From NCBI GenBank assembly GCA_035296085.1, contig DATHBP010000182.1:1-35982 (forward strand): a DNA stretch of 35,982 nucleotides. The letters run 5' to 3'. The DNA is from DATHBP01 sp035296085. Its GTDB lineage: Bacteria; Actinomycetota; Actinomycetes; Propionibacteriales; Nocardioidaceae. A program made the translations under genes and the position numbers. This document shows, piece by piece, positions 23,171 to 30,497 of the stretch (position 1 is the first letter of the stretch; each line of letters starts with the position of its first letter). The notes beneath the pieces are model-generated. The model ran no database searches and was not told the origin of the DNA. It was given only the letters and a program-made list of their open reading frames with translations.

Positions 23171-23203
23171 GAGGGGGGCCACCCGCGATGGGTGACCCCC
23201 CTC
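23171..23203 (-). terminator. Hairpin in the oppA-oppB gap
   Basis: 14-bp arms with a single mismatched position (gaggggggccaccc / gggtgacccccctc) and a 5-nt loop, between the oppA stop and the oppB start. There is no T-run. A partial terminator or 3' stabiliser for the oppA message would give more binding protein than permease, as known for other binding-protein operons. Confidence 0.65.
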
Positions 23204-23230
23204 AGCCGATTGGCCGGCGCTAGCGGGAAA

Positions 23231-24925
23231 TCACTCCCCGCCGACACTCACGGTGTCGAACTCCTCAGCCGTCAGCGGGCTCGGGATGACGCCCTCCACG
23301 CCCGGGCCGACCACCAGGGCCGGTGGGGAGTGGCTGATCGGCACACCCGGCATGTAGTCCTCCATGATCTGCCGGTTGATCTCCTCGAAGGCGGCAGCAC
23401 GCTCGCCCTCGTCGACGATCGCGTCGGCGTCCATCAGGTCCTGGGCGAGCTGCTCACCCCAGGGGTACTCGGATGTGCCGAAGTCGTTCTCCTTGAGGTT
23501 GCCGAAGAACGTGCCGATGAAGTTGAACGCGGCGTCGTAGTCACCGGTCCAGCCCAGCAGGTACGCGTCGTACTTGCCTGCCGTCACGTTATCGAGGTAG
23601 CCACCGTTCCAGGAGGCGGTCTCGACATTCACCTTGATGCCGACGTCCTCGAGGTTGCTGCGGATGGCTTCGTAGAGCTCCTGCGGGTCCGGCATGTAGG
23701 GCCGGCTGACGTCCGTCGGGTAGGCGAATGTCAGCTCGAGGTCCTCCGCACCAGCCTGCTGCAGCAGCTGCTTGGCCTTCGTCGGGTCGTAGGGGTAGGG
23801 CTCAAGCCCGCTGTTGTAGCCGCTCACGGTCGAGGGCATGAACTGCGTCGCGACCTCGGCGCCTTCTGGGAGCTGGGTCTGGACCAGCTGCTCGCGGTCG
23901 ATGGCGTACTGGAGCGCTTCGCGGACCTCGTCGTTCATCAGCTCCGGGTTGGCTGCGGGGTTGAGGCCGACGTAGAAGATGTTGAACGGGTCACGGATCG
24001 CGACGGTGTTGCCCTCCTCCTCGAGCCCGGCCCAGTCGGTCGGACTCGGGAAGTCGTAGCCGTCGATGCTGCCGGCCTCGAGCTCCTGACGCCTCGTGCT
24101 CTCGTCGGGGATCACGCGGAAGATCAGCTCGCTGGACTTGGGTGCCTCGCCGTAGTAGTCGTCGTAGGCCTCCAGCGTGATGGATCCGTTGGCCTCGTCG
24201 TACTCGACGAACTTGAAGGGGCCGGTGCCGACCGGGTTGTCGGCGTACTCCGGGAACGCAAAGCCCTCACCCTCGGCCTTGATGTCGTTGGCGTTGCCCT
24301 CTTCCATCGCGGTAGGCGACTGCATGGCCAGCGACGACAGCGTCAGCATGGTCGGGAAACCGGAGGTGGCGCGGTTGATGGTGACGACAGCCTCGAACTC
24401 ACCGGTGGCATCGCAGCTCTTGTAGAGCGAGCTCTTGGGGTCGTTGGAGAAGCCGCCCATCACGTAGCCCCAGTACTCGGCGGCCACCTGACCGGCCTCG
24501 TTCTGGTCGAACATGCGCTCGAAGTTGGCGCAGACGGCCTCCGCGTTGAACGGAGTTCCGTCGTGGAACGTCACGTCGTCACGCAGTGTGAAAGTCCACT
24601 CGGTGCCCTCCTGGTTGGGGGTCCACTCGGTCGCCAGCTCGGGGACAACTTCGACGCCGCCGGGCTTGATGCCGAGCAGGCCCTCGAACATCTGGCGGGT
24701 GACGCGGAAGGTCTCGCCGTCGGTGGCGTAGAGAGGGTCGAACATCTCGGGAGCGCCCGCCGCGCCGAAGCGGAAGGTGCCGGCCTGCCCAGAGGTACCG
24801 CCGCCCCCGTCAGTGCCGCCGTCGCCGGGATCGCCCTCGCCGCGCTGGGACTCAGCGCAGGCGGTGGCGGTAAAGACGAGTGCCCCCACCACCGCCATCG
24901 AGGCCATTTTTCGGGTAATTCTCAT
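23231..24925 (-). CDS. oppA: Oligopeptide ABC transporter substrate-binding lipoprotein OppA/DppA
   Basis: A 564-aa SBP family 5 protein that captures peptides outside the cell. The N-terminus MRITRKMASMAVVGALVF then TATAC at Cys23 is a slightly atypical lipobox, followed by a Gly/Asp/Glu linker. The body starts at TFRFGAAGAPEMFDPLYATD and contains LRDDVTFHDGTPFNAEAVC, NPVGTGPFKFVEYDEANGSI and LQYAIDREQLVQ, all family 5 hallmarks. ATG 24925 is chosen because of GAGGTTG 7 bases upstream and the signal peptide; the frame stays open to 25009 without support. First gene of the oppABCDF operon. Substrate size and identity cannot be judged. Confidence 0.95.
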   Translation of the reverse strand: MRITRKMASMAVVGALVFTATACAESQRGEGDPGDGGTDGGGGTSGQAGTFRFGAAGAPEMFDPLYATDGETFRVTRQMFEGLLGIKPGGVEVVPELATEWTPNQEGTEWTFTLRDDVTFHDGTPFNAEAVCANFERMFDQNEAGQVAAEYWGYVMGGFSNDPKSSLYKSCDATGEFEAVVTINRATSGFPTMLTLSSLAMQSPTAMEEGNANDIKAEGEGFAFPEYADNPVGTGPFKFVEYDEANGSITLEAYDDYYGEAPKSSELIFRVIPDESTRRQELEAGSIDGYDFPSPTDWAGLEEEGNTVAIRDPFNIFYVGLNPAANPELMNDEVREALQYAIDREQLVQTQLPEGAEVATQFMPSTVSGYNSGLEPYPYDPTKAKQLLQQAGAEDLELTFAYPTDVSRPYMPDPQELYEAIRSNLEDVGIKVNVETASWNGGYLDNVTAGKYDAYLLGWTGDYDAAFNFIGTFFGNLKENDFGTSEYPWGEQLAQDLMDADAIVDEGERAAAFEEINRQIMEDYMPGVPISHSPPALVVGPGVEGVIPSPLTAEEFDTVSVGGE

Positions 24926-24978
24926 TCGGGCAACCTCACTGTCGCTCGTGGCCCCCCCTCGCGGCGGACCCGCTGGGC

Positions 24979-24984
24979 ACTCTA
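24979..24984 (-). promoter_or_regulatory. Candidate -10 (TAGAGT) of the opp operon
   Basis: TAGAGT on the minus strand, 53 nt before the oppA ATG; would give a leader of about 47 nt with GAGGTTG. No -35 consensus or operator palindrome was seen in the 173-bp divergent gap. Confidence 0.35.
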
Positions 24985-25086
24985 GCCCCAACACCCCCGG
25001 TGGCTGCACGCCCTGAGGCGGGTTGTGACCGTGGTGTTATCTGCGGGTGAGTCCCGCGCCTTCTGCGCACACGGCAATCTCAGCCG

Positions 25087-25092
25087 TAGGGT
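25087..25092 (+). promoter_or_regulatory. -10 element TAGGGT of the leaderless PAC2 gene
   Basis: TAGGGT, 6 nt, then GTG 25099; no ribosome-binding site otherwise. Confidence 0.5.
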
Positions 25093-25098
25093 GGCGCA

Positions 25099-25947
25099 GT
25101 GCTCGAGCTCTCGGCGTTTCCGCAGCTGGTGGACCCGGTGCTCATCGCCGCCTTCGAAGGCTGGAACGACGCCGCCGACGCGGCGTCGTCCGCGATCGAC
25201 CACCTGATCGCCTCCTGGCAGGCCGTTCCGATCGCCGCGCTGGACCCCGAGGACTACTACGACTTCCAGGTCAACCGGCCGACCATCTCCCTGAGCGCCG
25301 ACAACGAGCGAGAGCTCACCTGGCCGACGACGCAGCTGTGCACCGCTCACCTGCCCGGCAGCGAGCGTGACGTAGTCCTGCTACGTGGCATCGAACCCAA
25401 TATGCGCTGGCGGGCTTTCTGCGCCGAGCTGCTGGACACCGCCGACACCCTCGGTGTCTCGCTGGTGGTCACATTTGGGGCGCTGCTGGCCGACACCCCG
25501 CACACGCGGCCCATCCCGGTCTCGGGGCACTCCTCCGATCCGGTGCTGGCGCAGCGCCTGGCGCTCGAGCAGTCGCGCTACGAGGGCCCCACCGGGATAG
25601 TCGGGGTCTTCCAGGACGCCTGCGAGAGGCTCGGGGTCCCGGCCGCGTCGTTTTGGTGTGCGGTTCCCCACTACGTCGCCCAACCGCCGTGCCCCAAGGC
25701 AACGCTGGCGCTACTCCAACATCTCGAGGACCTGTTGGAGGTGCCGATGCCGTTGGGTGAGCTGCCGGAGGCAGCCCGGGCTTGGGAGCGTGGGGTCGAC
25801 GAGCTCGCTAGCGACGACACCGAGATCGCCGACTACGTTCGTGCCCTCGAGCGCCAGCGCGACACGTCCGACCTGCCCGAGGCGAGTGGCGAGGCGATCG
25901 CGCGGGAGTTCGAGCGCTATCTCAAGCGGCGCGACACCGGCACCTGA
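25099..25947 (+). CDS. PAC2 family protein
   Basis: A 282-aa protein of the PAC2 fold (named for proteasome assembly chaperone 2 of eukaryotes). Visible family features are PVLIAAFEGWNDAADAASSA near the N-terminus, VVLLRGIEPNMRWRAFCAEL, VSLVVTFGALLADTPHTRPI, YEGPTGIVGVFQDACERLGV and ASFWCAVPHYVAQPPCPKA. There is no signal peptide or membrane segment. Many actinobacteria carry one or more PAC2 genes close to the Pup-proteasome locus; whether they assist its assembly is not established. GTG 25099 follows TAGGGT by 6 nt. A 15-bp tandem duplication covers the stop codon. It converges on mshC. Confidence 0.92.
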   Translation: MLELSAFPQLVDPVLIAAFEGWNDAADAASSAIDHLIASWQAVPIAALDPEDYYDFQVNRPTISLSADNERELTWPTTQLCTAHLPGSERDVVLLRGIEPNMRWRAFCAELLDTADTLGVSLVVTFGALLADTPHTRPIPVSGHSSDPVLAQRLALEQSRYEGPTGIVGVFQDACERLGVPAASFWCAVPHYVAQPPCPKATLALLQHLEDLLEVPMPLGELPEAARAWERGVDELASDDTEIADYVRALERQRDTSDLPEASGEAIAREFERYLKRRDTGT

Positions 25948-25970
25948 CCGCTCAGCACCTGACCGCTCAG
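25941..25970. repeat. 15-bp perfect tandem duplication at the PAC2 stop
   Basis: cacctgaccgctcag occurs twice in a row. The first copy contains the PAC2 TGA stop (25945-25947); the second lies just after it. Confidence 0.9.
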
Positions 25971-25992
25971 CGGCCGGCAGCGTAGGTCGGCG

Positions 25993-27228
25993 CTAGAGCG
26001 CCACACCGAGCCGCTCGTCGCACAGCTCGGCGACCTCCCGCCCGGCACTGCCGTCGGCTCTCCGCTCTGCCAGCGCCGCCTCGGCCCAGTCGTCAACGAG
26101 CGACAACGCGGCGGGTGCGTCGAGATCGCCGGCCAACGCCGACCGGACCGCCGCCACCAACGCCTTCGCCGGCGGTCCGTCGCCCGCTGCGACCGCGCGG
26201 CGCCAGCGGTGGAGCCGAGCGGTCGCGTTCGCGAGGTCGGCACCGTCCCACTGCCAGTCCCGGCGGTAGTGGTGGGCGAGCAGCGCCAGCCGGATCGCCA
26301 TCGGGTCGTGTCCTTGGTGCCGTAGCTCGGAGACGAATACGAGGTTGCCCCGTGACTTCGACATCTTCTCGCCGTCGAGGCCCACCATGCCCGCGTGCAC
26401 GTACGCCCGCGCGAACGCCTCACCCCACGCGACGTGCCCCTGGGCCGCGCACATCTCGTGGTGGGGAAACGCGAGGTCGGACCCGCCTCCCTGCACGTCG
26501 ATGGTCCGGCCGAGATAGCCCGAGACGATGGCCGTGCACTCGATGTGCCACCCCGGCCGCCCACGGCCCAGCGGTGAGTCCCAGGACGGCTCGCCGGCCC
26601 GCTCTCGCTGCCACACCAGGCAGTCCAGCGGGTCCTTCTTTCCGGCCCGGTCGGGGTCGCCACCCCGTTCGCGGAACAGGTCCGTCATCGCCGGACGGGG
26701 CAGTCCGGCTACCGAGCCGAACGACCCAGCCGCAGCCACCGGGAAGTACCAGTCTCCGTCCACCTCATAGACCGCCCCCCGCTCCGCCAGGAGCGTGATC
26801 GTCTCGACCACCATCGGGATCGCCTCCACGGCACCAACGAAGTGCGCCGGCGGAATGAGCCTCAGTGCCGTCATGTCGTCGCGGAACGTGGCCGTCTCCC
26901 GCTCCGCAAGGGCGCGCCAGTCCTCCCCCGTCTGCTCGGCCCGCTCGAGCAGTGGGTCGTCGACGTCGGTGACGTTCTGGACGTACTGCACCGCGGCGCC
27001 GGCGTCCAGCCACGCGCGCACGGCAAGGTCGAACGCCACGTAGGTCGCCGCATGGCCGACATGGGTCGCGTCGTAGGGCGTGATGCCGCAGACGTACAGG
27101 CGCACTGAGCCGCCCGAACCCGTGTCGACCAGGGACTTGCGTGCCGTGTCGTACAGCCGCAGCGGTGGGGCGGGACCGAAGCGGCCGGCCAGGGCGCCCG
27201 ACGGCGAGGGGGCAGGCCACGCGCGCAT
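25993..27228 (-). CDS. mshC: Mycothiol ligase MshC (cysteine:GlcN-Ins ligase)
   Basis: Joins cysteine to GlcN-inositol with ATP in mycothiol synthesis; related to cysteinyl-tRNA synthetase but lacking its anticodon-binding region. The 411-aa protein starts MRAWPAPSP as in other MshCs, with LYVCGITPYDATHVGHA (Cys47 is a Zn ligand; HIGH-like part at 50-60), NVTDVDDPLLERA, GWHIECTAIVSGYLG (Cys231), FPHHEMCAAQGH (His256 as the further Zn ligand) and KMSKS at 288-292. Length 411 fits MshC rather than CysRS (about 460). ATG 27228 lies 6 nt after TAGGCT. It is at the end of a four-gene minus-strand cluster. Confidence 0.97.
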   Translation of the reverse strand: MRAWPAPSPSGALAGRFGPAPPLRLYDTARKSLVDTGSGGSVRLYVCGITPYDATHVGHAATYVAFDLAVRAWLDAGAAVQYVQNVTDVDDPLLERAEQTGEDWRALAERETATFRDDMTALRLIPPAHFVGAVEAIPMVVETITLLAERGAVYEVDGDWYFPVAAAGSFGSVAGLPRPAMTDLFRERGGDPDRAGKKDPLDCLVWQRERAGEPSWDSPLGRGRPGWHIECTAIVSGYLGRTIDVQGGGSDLAFPHHEMCAAQGHVAWGEAFARAYVHAGMVGLDGEKMSKSRGNLVFVSELRHQGHDPMAIRLALLAHHYRRDWQWDGADLANATARLHRWRRAVAAGDGPPAKALVAAVRSALAGDLDAPAALSLVDDWAEAALAERRADGSAGREVAELCDERLGVAL

Positions 27229-27234
27229 GCCGGC

Positions 27235-27240
27235 AGCCTA
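27235..27240 (-). promoter_or_regulatory. -10 element TAGGCT of leaderless mshC
   Basis: TAGGCT, 6 nt, then ATG 27228, within the 19-bp gap after the SCO1664-family gene. Confidence 0.5.
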
Positions 27241-27247
27241 CGCAGGC

Positions 27248-28039
27248 TCAGAAGGGGGGCCAGGGAATCGCCGGCCACCCGGGCGGCGGCAGCGGGAAGC
27301 GCGCAGTCCGCACCAGCGTCTCCATCCGCTCGCGCAGCGCGTTGTGCTCCCCTCGGCTCAGCAGCTGCCCCATCTCGGCGGCGAGGCCGCCACTGGCGGC
27401 ATCGGCGGCCAGGGCGCGCACCGTGTCGAGCAGGTCCTCGGGAATGACGCTGCCGGTCCACCCCCAGAGCACCGTTCGCAGCTTGTCGTCGACATGGAAG
27501 CAGACTCCGTGGTCGACGCCGAACAGCCCGTCCGCAACGGCGGGCAGGATGTGGCCGGCTTTCCGGTCGGCGTTGTTGACGATCGCGTCGAACACCGCCA
27601 TCCGCTGCAACCCCGGGTCGTCGGCGTGGACCAACGCGACCGGTCGGCCATGCGCGTCCTCGGCCTCCAGGACGGTCAGCCAGCCATCGGCCACGTCACC
27701 GACAGCCACCAGGTCGACCAGCTCGGTGTCGGTGTCGGACTCGATCCAGCGCTGCACCATGCCCGGGCCGAACGGGCCGTCTCGCATGACCGTGGGCGGA
27801 ACGAGGTCCCAGCCGCTGGCCACCGACAGCTGGTACGCCGCCACCTCACGCGCCGCCAGCGTGCCGTCCGGGAAGTCCCACAGGGGGCGCTCACCCCGCA
27901 CCGGCTTGTAGACGCACTCGAAGGACTCGCCGTCGAGTGAGACGGCACCGAAGAACGTGGCATTGCTCGCCAGGACGAGTCGGCCTTGGAGCTCCAGCGT
28001 GCCGCGGCGAAGTAAGTCGAGGATGTCGTCCGAGGTCAC
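27248..28039 (-). CDS. SCO1664-family protein with PI3/PI4-kinase-like fold
   Basis: A 263-aa actinobacterial conserved protein. It shows kinase-like elements: FECVYKPVRGE with Lys45, AAREVAAYQLS with Glu65, FDAIVNNADRKAGH (Asn155, Asp158) as a possible catalytic loop, and GVDHGVCFH (Asp176) as a possible metal-binding DFG-like motif. These resemble the phosphatidylinositol 3/4-kinase superfamily rather than Ser/Thr kinases. I infer a phosphotransferase but no substrate is known. GTG 28039 forms a GTGA overlap with the DUF3090 gene, and the frame further upstream has no support. Its stop is 19 bp before mshC. Confidence 0.88.
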   Translation of the reverse strand: MTSDDILDLLRRGTLELQGRLVLASNATFFGAVSLDGESFECVYKPVRGERPLWDFPDGTLAAREVAAYQLSVASGWDLVPPTVMRDGPFGPGMVQRWIESDTDTELVDLVAVGDVADGWLTVLEAEDAHGRPVALVHADDPGLQRMAVFDAIVNNADRKAGHILPAVADGLFGVDHGVCFHVDDKLRTVLWGWTGSVIPEDLLDTVRALAADAASGGLAAEMGQLLSRGEHNALRERMETLVRTARFPLPPPGWPAIPWPPF

Positions 28040-28635
28040 CGGCGGACGCGGCGGAACCCGTTGGCGCGAGGACAGAGGTGCCCCTCGGGGTCGAGCGGAC
28101 CACCACAGAACTGGCACGGTGGCCGGCCCGCCGCCACGACGCTGAGCGCGCGTTTCGCGAATGCTCGCGCGTGCGACCCGGGGATGCGCACGAGCAACAT
28201 CTCCTCCGGGTCGGGGGCATCTGCACCGTCCTCGGCGTTTTCCACAGCGGCCTCGTCGCCGTCGGCGGATTCGGAGTCGGCCTCGCTGACGGGGAACGCC
28301 TCGAGCACCAGCACCTGGTCGTCGACGTCCCATGACAATGTCATGGTGCCGACCCGGAACTCCTCCGAGATCGGCTGCTCCAACGGGGCGACGTCGGTCA
28401 GCTCCTGTGGTGCTACCGCGGGCACTGGCACGTCTCCACCGGTAGCGCGCAGCACCTCGTCGAGCAGCGCGTCGATGCGCTCGGCGAGGACGGCGACCTG
28501 TTCCTTCTCCAGCGCCACGCTGGTGACCCTGCTCCCACTCCGGGCCTGCAGGAAGAACGTGCGCTGGCCCACCGGGCCGACGGTGCCGCACACGAAACGC
28601 TCGGGCGGGTCGAATCGATGGATGACCGTGGGCAT
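28036..28635 (-). CDS. DUF3090 family protein with C-terminal zinc-ribbon-like motif
   Basis: A 199-aa conserved actinobacterial protein. The N-terminal part (MPTVIHRFDPPERFVCGTVG, GQRTFFLQARSGSRVTSVAL, KEQVAVLAERIDALLDEV) is followed by an acidic stretch (about 118-142) and MLLVRIPGSHARAFAKRALS. The end is PPCQFCGGPLDPEGHLCPRANG, with C-x2-C and a later Cys that may bind zinc. ATG 28635 lies 6 nt after TAGGCT. It overlaps the kinase-fold gene by 4 bp, and this pair together with a histidine phosphatase and mshC is conserved in actinobacteria. Function unknown. Confidence 0.92.
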   Translation of the reverse strand: MPTVIHRFDPPERFVCGTVGPVGQRTFFLQARSGSRVTSVALEKEQVAVLAERIDALLDEVLRATGGDVPVPAVAPQELTDVAPLEQPISEEFRVGTMTLSWDVDDQVLVLEAFPVSEADSESADGDEAAVENAEDGADAPDPEEMLLVRIPGSHARAFAKRALSVVAAGRPPCQFCGGPLDPEGHLCPRANGFRRVRR

Positions 28636-28641
28636 GGTGCC

Positions 28642-28647
28642 AGCCTA
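28642..28647 (-). promoter_or_regulatory. -10 element TAGGCT of the leaderless DUF3090 gene
   Basis: TAGGCT, 6 nt, then ATG 28635. Its first three bases are the TAG stop of the histidine phosphatase gene. Confidence 0.5.
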
Positions 28648-29385
28648 GGTCTTCGAGGTGTCGGCGGGCTCTGGGCTCGGCCCCGCTCCGCCGCCTACCG
28701 GGGCGTCACTGGAGGCTGTGCGCCGGGCACCGCGGCGCTTGCGCTGGGGCGCACGGAGGCCGGCCAGGTCGCCGCCCACGTCGTTGAGGCGCACGACGAA
28801 CGGGCGCAGCGGTGTGTAGCGAATGACCGACACCGACGCGGGATCGACGACGATGCGCTGGAAGTGGTCGAGATGCATGCCCAGTGCGTCCGCCAGCACG
28901 GCCTTGATGACGTCGCCATGGCTGACCGCCGCCCACAGCGAGTCGGGGCCGTGCTCCGCCTCCAGCCGGCCGTCCCACTCACGCAGGCACGCCACCGCGC
29001 GGGCCTGCATGTCGCGGAGCGTCTCCCCGTCGGGGAACGTCACCGACGAGGGGTGCTCCTGGACGGCTCGCCACAGCTTGTCCTTCGCGAGCTCCTTGAG
29101 CGAGCGGCCGGTCCACGACCCGTAGCCACACTCGAGGAGGCGCTTGTCGCGGATGACGTCCACGCGCGGTGACTGGCTGGCTGCGACCGCCTTGGCGGTG
29201 TCTCGGCAGCGTTCGAGTGGACTGGACACCACCGCAGCGAGCGGAACGGCACCGAGTCGGGCCGCGGCCGCGGCGACTTGTCCGCGGCCGGCGTCGTCGA
29301 GATGCACACCAGGCGCCCGACCGGCGAGCACCCCGTCGGTGTTGGCGGCGGACCGACCGTGCCGGATGAGCAGGACCGTCGGCAC
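28645..29385 (-). CDS. Histidine phosphatase / phosphoglycerate mutase-like protein
   Basis: A 246-aa member of the histidine phosphatase superfamily (MSMEG_4193-type). LLIRHGRSAANTDG places the catalytic His at residue 9; SSPLERCRDTAKAV, LLECGYGSWTGRSLKEL and AVSHGDVIKAVLAD provide the other active-site residues, including the second His. A basic/Ser-Pro tail of about 40 residues ends the protein. GTG 29385 is chosen because TAGGGT lies 7 nt upstream; an ATG seven codons earlier (29406) would lie upstream of that -10. First gene of the cluster with DUF3090, the kinase-fold protein and mshC. Substrate not inferable. Confidence 0.92.
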   Translation of the reverse strand: MPTVLLIRHGRSAANTDGVLAGRAPGVHLDDAGRGQVAAAAARLGAVPLAAVVSSPLERCRDTAKAVAASQSPRVDVIRDKRLLECGYGSWTGRSLKELAKDKLWRAVQEHPSSVTFPDGETLRDMQARAVACLREWDGRLEAEHGPDSLWAAVSHGDVIKAVLADALGMHLDHFQRIVVDPASVSVIRYTPLRPFVVRLNDVGGDLAGLRAPQRKRRGARRTASSDAPVGGGAGPSPEPADTSKT

Positions 29386-29392
29386 GCCGGCC

Positions 29393-29398
29393 ACCCTA
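29393..29398 (-). promoter_or_regulatory. -10 element TAGGGT of the leaderless phosphatase gene
   Basis: TAGGGT, 7 nt, then GTG 29385 on the minus strand. Confidence 0.45.
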
Positions 29399-29485
29399 CG
29401 GTGCATGGGCGCGTCCCCAGGCGGCACGGCGCCCGCGGTGCCGCTCCGCTGGCCGAAGCTGTCGCCGCTTGCGCACGCCAGGGTT

Positions 29486-29491
29486 GACAAT
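29486..29491 (+). promoter_or_regulatory. Possible -10 (GACAAT) of the corA-like gene
   Basis: GACAAT, 6 nt, then GTG 29498. It differs from TANNNT in the first base, but the distance to the start is the same as for the leaderless neighbours. Confidence 0.35.
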
Positions 29492-29497
29492 GAGACG

Positions 29498-30478
29498 GTG
29501 ATCGTCGACTGCGCCGTCTACCGCAACGGCGCCCGGCTCTCCGGCCAGCCGGAGACGCTCGAGATGGATGCTGCGGTCGCCGCCGCTGACAACGATGGCG
29601 ACTTCGTATGGATCGGGCTGCACGACCCGACCCGCGAGGAGCTGGCGGACGTGGCCCGGGCCTTTGGCTTGCACCGGCTCGCGGTCGAAGACGCGGGCAA
29701 GGCCCGCCAGCGGCCCAAGCTCGAGCGCTACGACGACGGCTTCTTCCTGGTGCTCAGGACGCTGTGGTACGTCAAGGACACAGACGCCGTGGAGACCGGC
29801 GAGATTCACCTCTTCGTCGGCCCGAGGTACGTCGTCTCCGTGCGCCATGGCCAGGGCGTTGGGCTCGGCGACACCCGGCGTGACCTGGAGGAGCGGGCTT
29901 CGGTCCTGGACCACGGTCCGGCCGCGGTGGCCTACGCGGTGTGCGACCGCGTCGTCGACGACTACGAAGCCGTCGCCGGTGAGCTGGAGGACGACGTCGA
30001 TCTGGTCGAGCAGGCGGTGTTCTCGGAGGCCCGATTCCACGACGCCGAGCGCATCTACTCGCTCAAACGCGAACTGCTCGAGTTCCGTCGCGCGGTCTCG
30101 CCCCTGCGTGAGCCGACGTCCCGCCTCGCGGCCGGCCGGGTGCCGGGAGTCCCGGCCGCAGCCGTCCCGTTCTTTCGGGACGTGCACGACCACGTGGTCC
30201 GGGTCTCTGAACAGGTGGAGGCGCTCGATCTGCTGCTCGGCGGCATCTACGAAGCTCACCTGACCCGAGTCAGCATCCGGCAGAACGACGACATTCGCCG
30301 GATCTCCTCCTGGGTGGCGATCGCCGCGGTGCCGACCATGGTGGCCGGCATCTACGGCATGAACTTCGAGCACATGCCGGAGCTGACGTGGCGCTACGGC
30401 TATCTGGTCGTGATGGTCGTCATGGCCGGCGCTTGCCTGCTGATGTACCGGTCATTCAAGCGCTCGGGCTGGCTCTAG
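29498..30478 (+). CDS. corA: CorA-family magnesium/cobalt transporter
   Basis: A 326-aa divalent-cation channel. The large N-terminal cytoplasmic domain (FVWIGLHDPTREELADVARAF, FLVLRTLWYVKD, IHLFVGPRYVVSVRHGQ) leads via a long helix (RIYSLKRELLEFRRAVSPLR) to two C-terminal membrane helices separated by YGMN (GMN at 287-289), the family selectivity signature. GTG 29498 is chosen because homology starts right there and GACAAT-N6 precedes it; an upstream in-frame ATG at 29405 would overlap the divergent promoter. It converges on uppP with a 19-bp gap. Regulation by Mg2+ is not visible: there is no room for a leader riboswitch. Confidence 0.95.
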   Translation: MIVDCAVYRNGARLSGQPETLEMDAAVAAADNDGDFVWIGLHDPTREELADVARAFGLHRLAVEDAGKARQRPKLERYDDGFFLVLRTLWYVKDTDAVETGEIHLFVGPRYVVSVRHGQGVGLGDTRRDLEERASVLDHGPAAVAYAVCDRVVDDYEAVAGELEDDVDLVEQAVFSEARFHDAERIYSLKRELLEFRRAVSPLREPTSRLAAGRVPGVPAAAVPFFRDVHDHVVRVSEQVEALDLLLGGIYEAHLTRVSIRQNDDIRRISSWVAIAAVPTMVAGIYGMNFEHMPELTWRYGYLVVMVVMAGACLLMYRSFKRSGWL

Positions 30479-30497
30479 CGACGTCGCCGTGGTCGGT

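Noticed and set aside
23192..24985. Long plus-strand open frame of 597 codons
   Set aside because: It is the antisense of oppA, which is unmistakable on the other strand; the Val/Gly/Leu-rich translation is a GC-shadow artefact.
29484..29489. TTGACA looking like a consensus -35 box
   Set aside because: A -10 at the usual distance would fall within the corA-like coding sequence; GACAAT-N6-GTG explains the site better.
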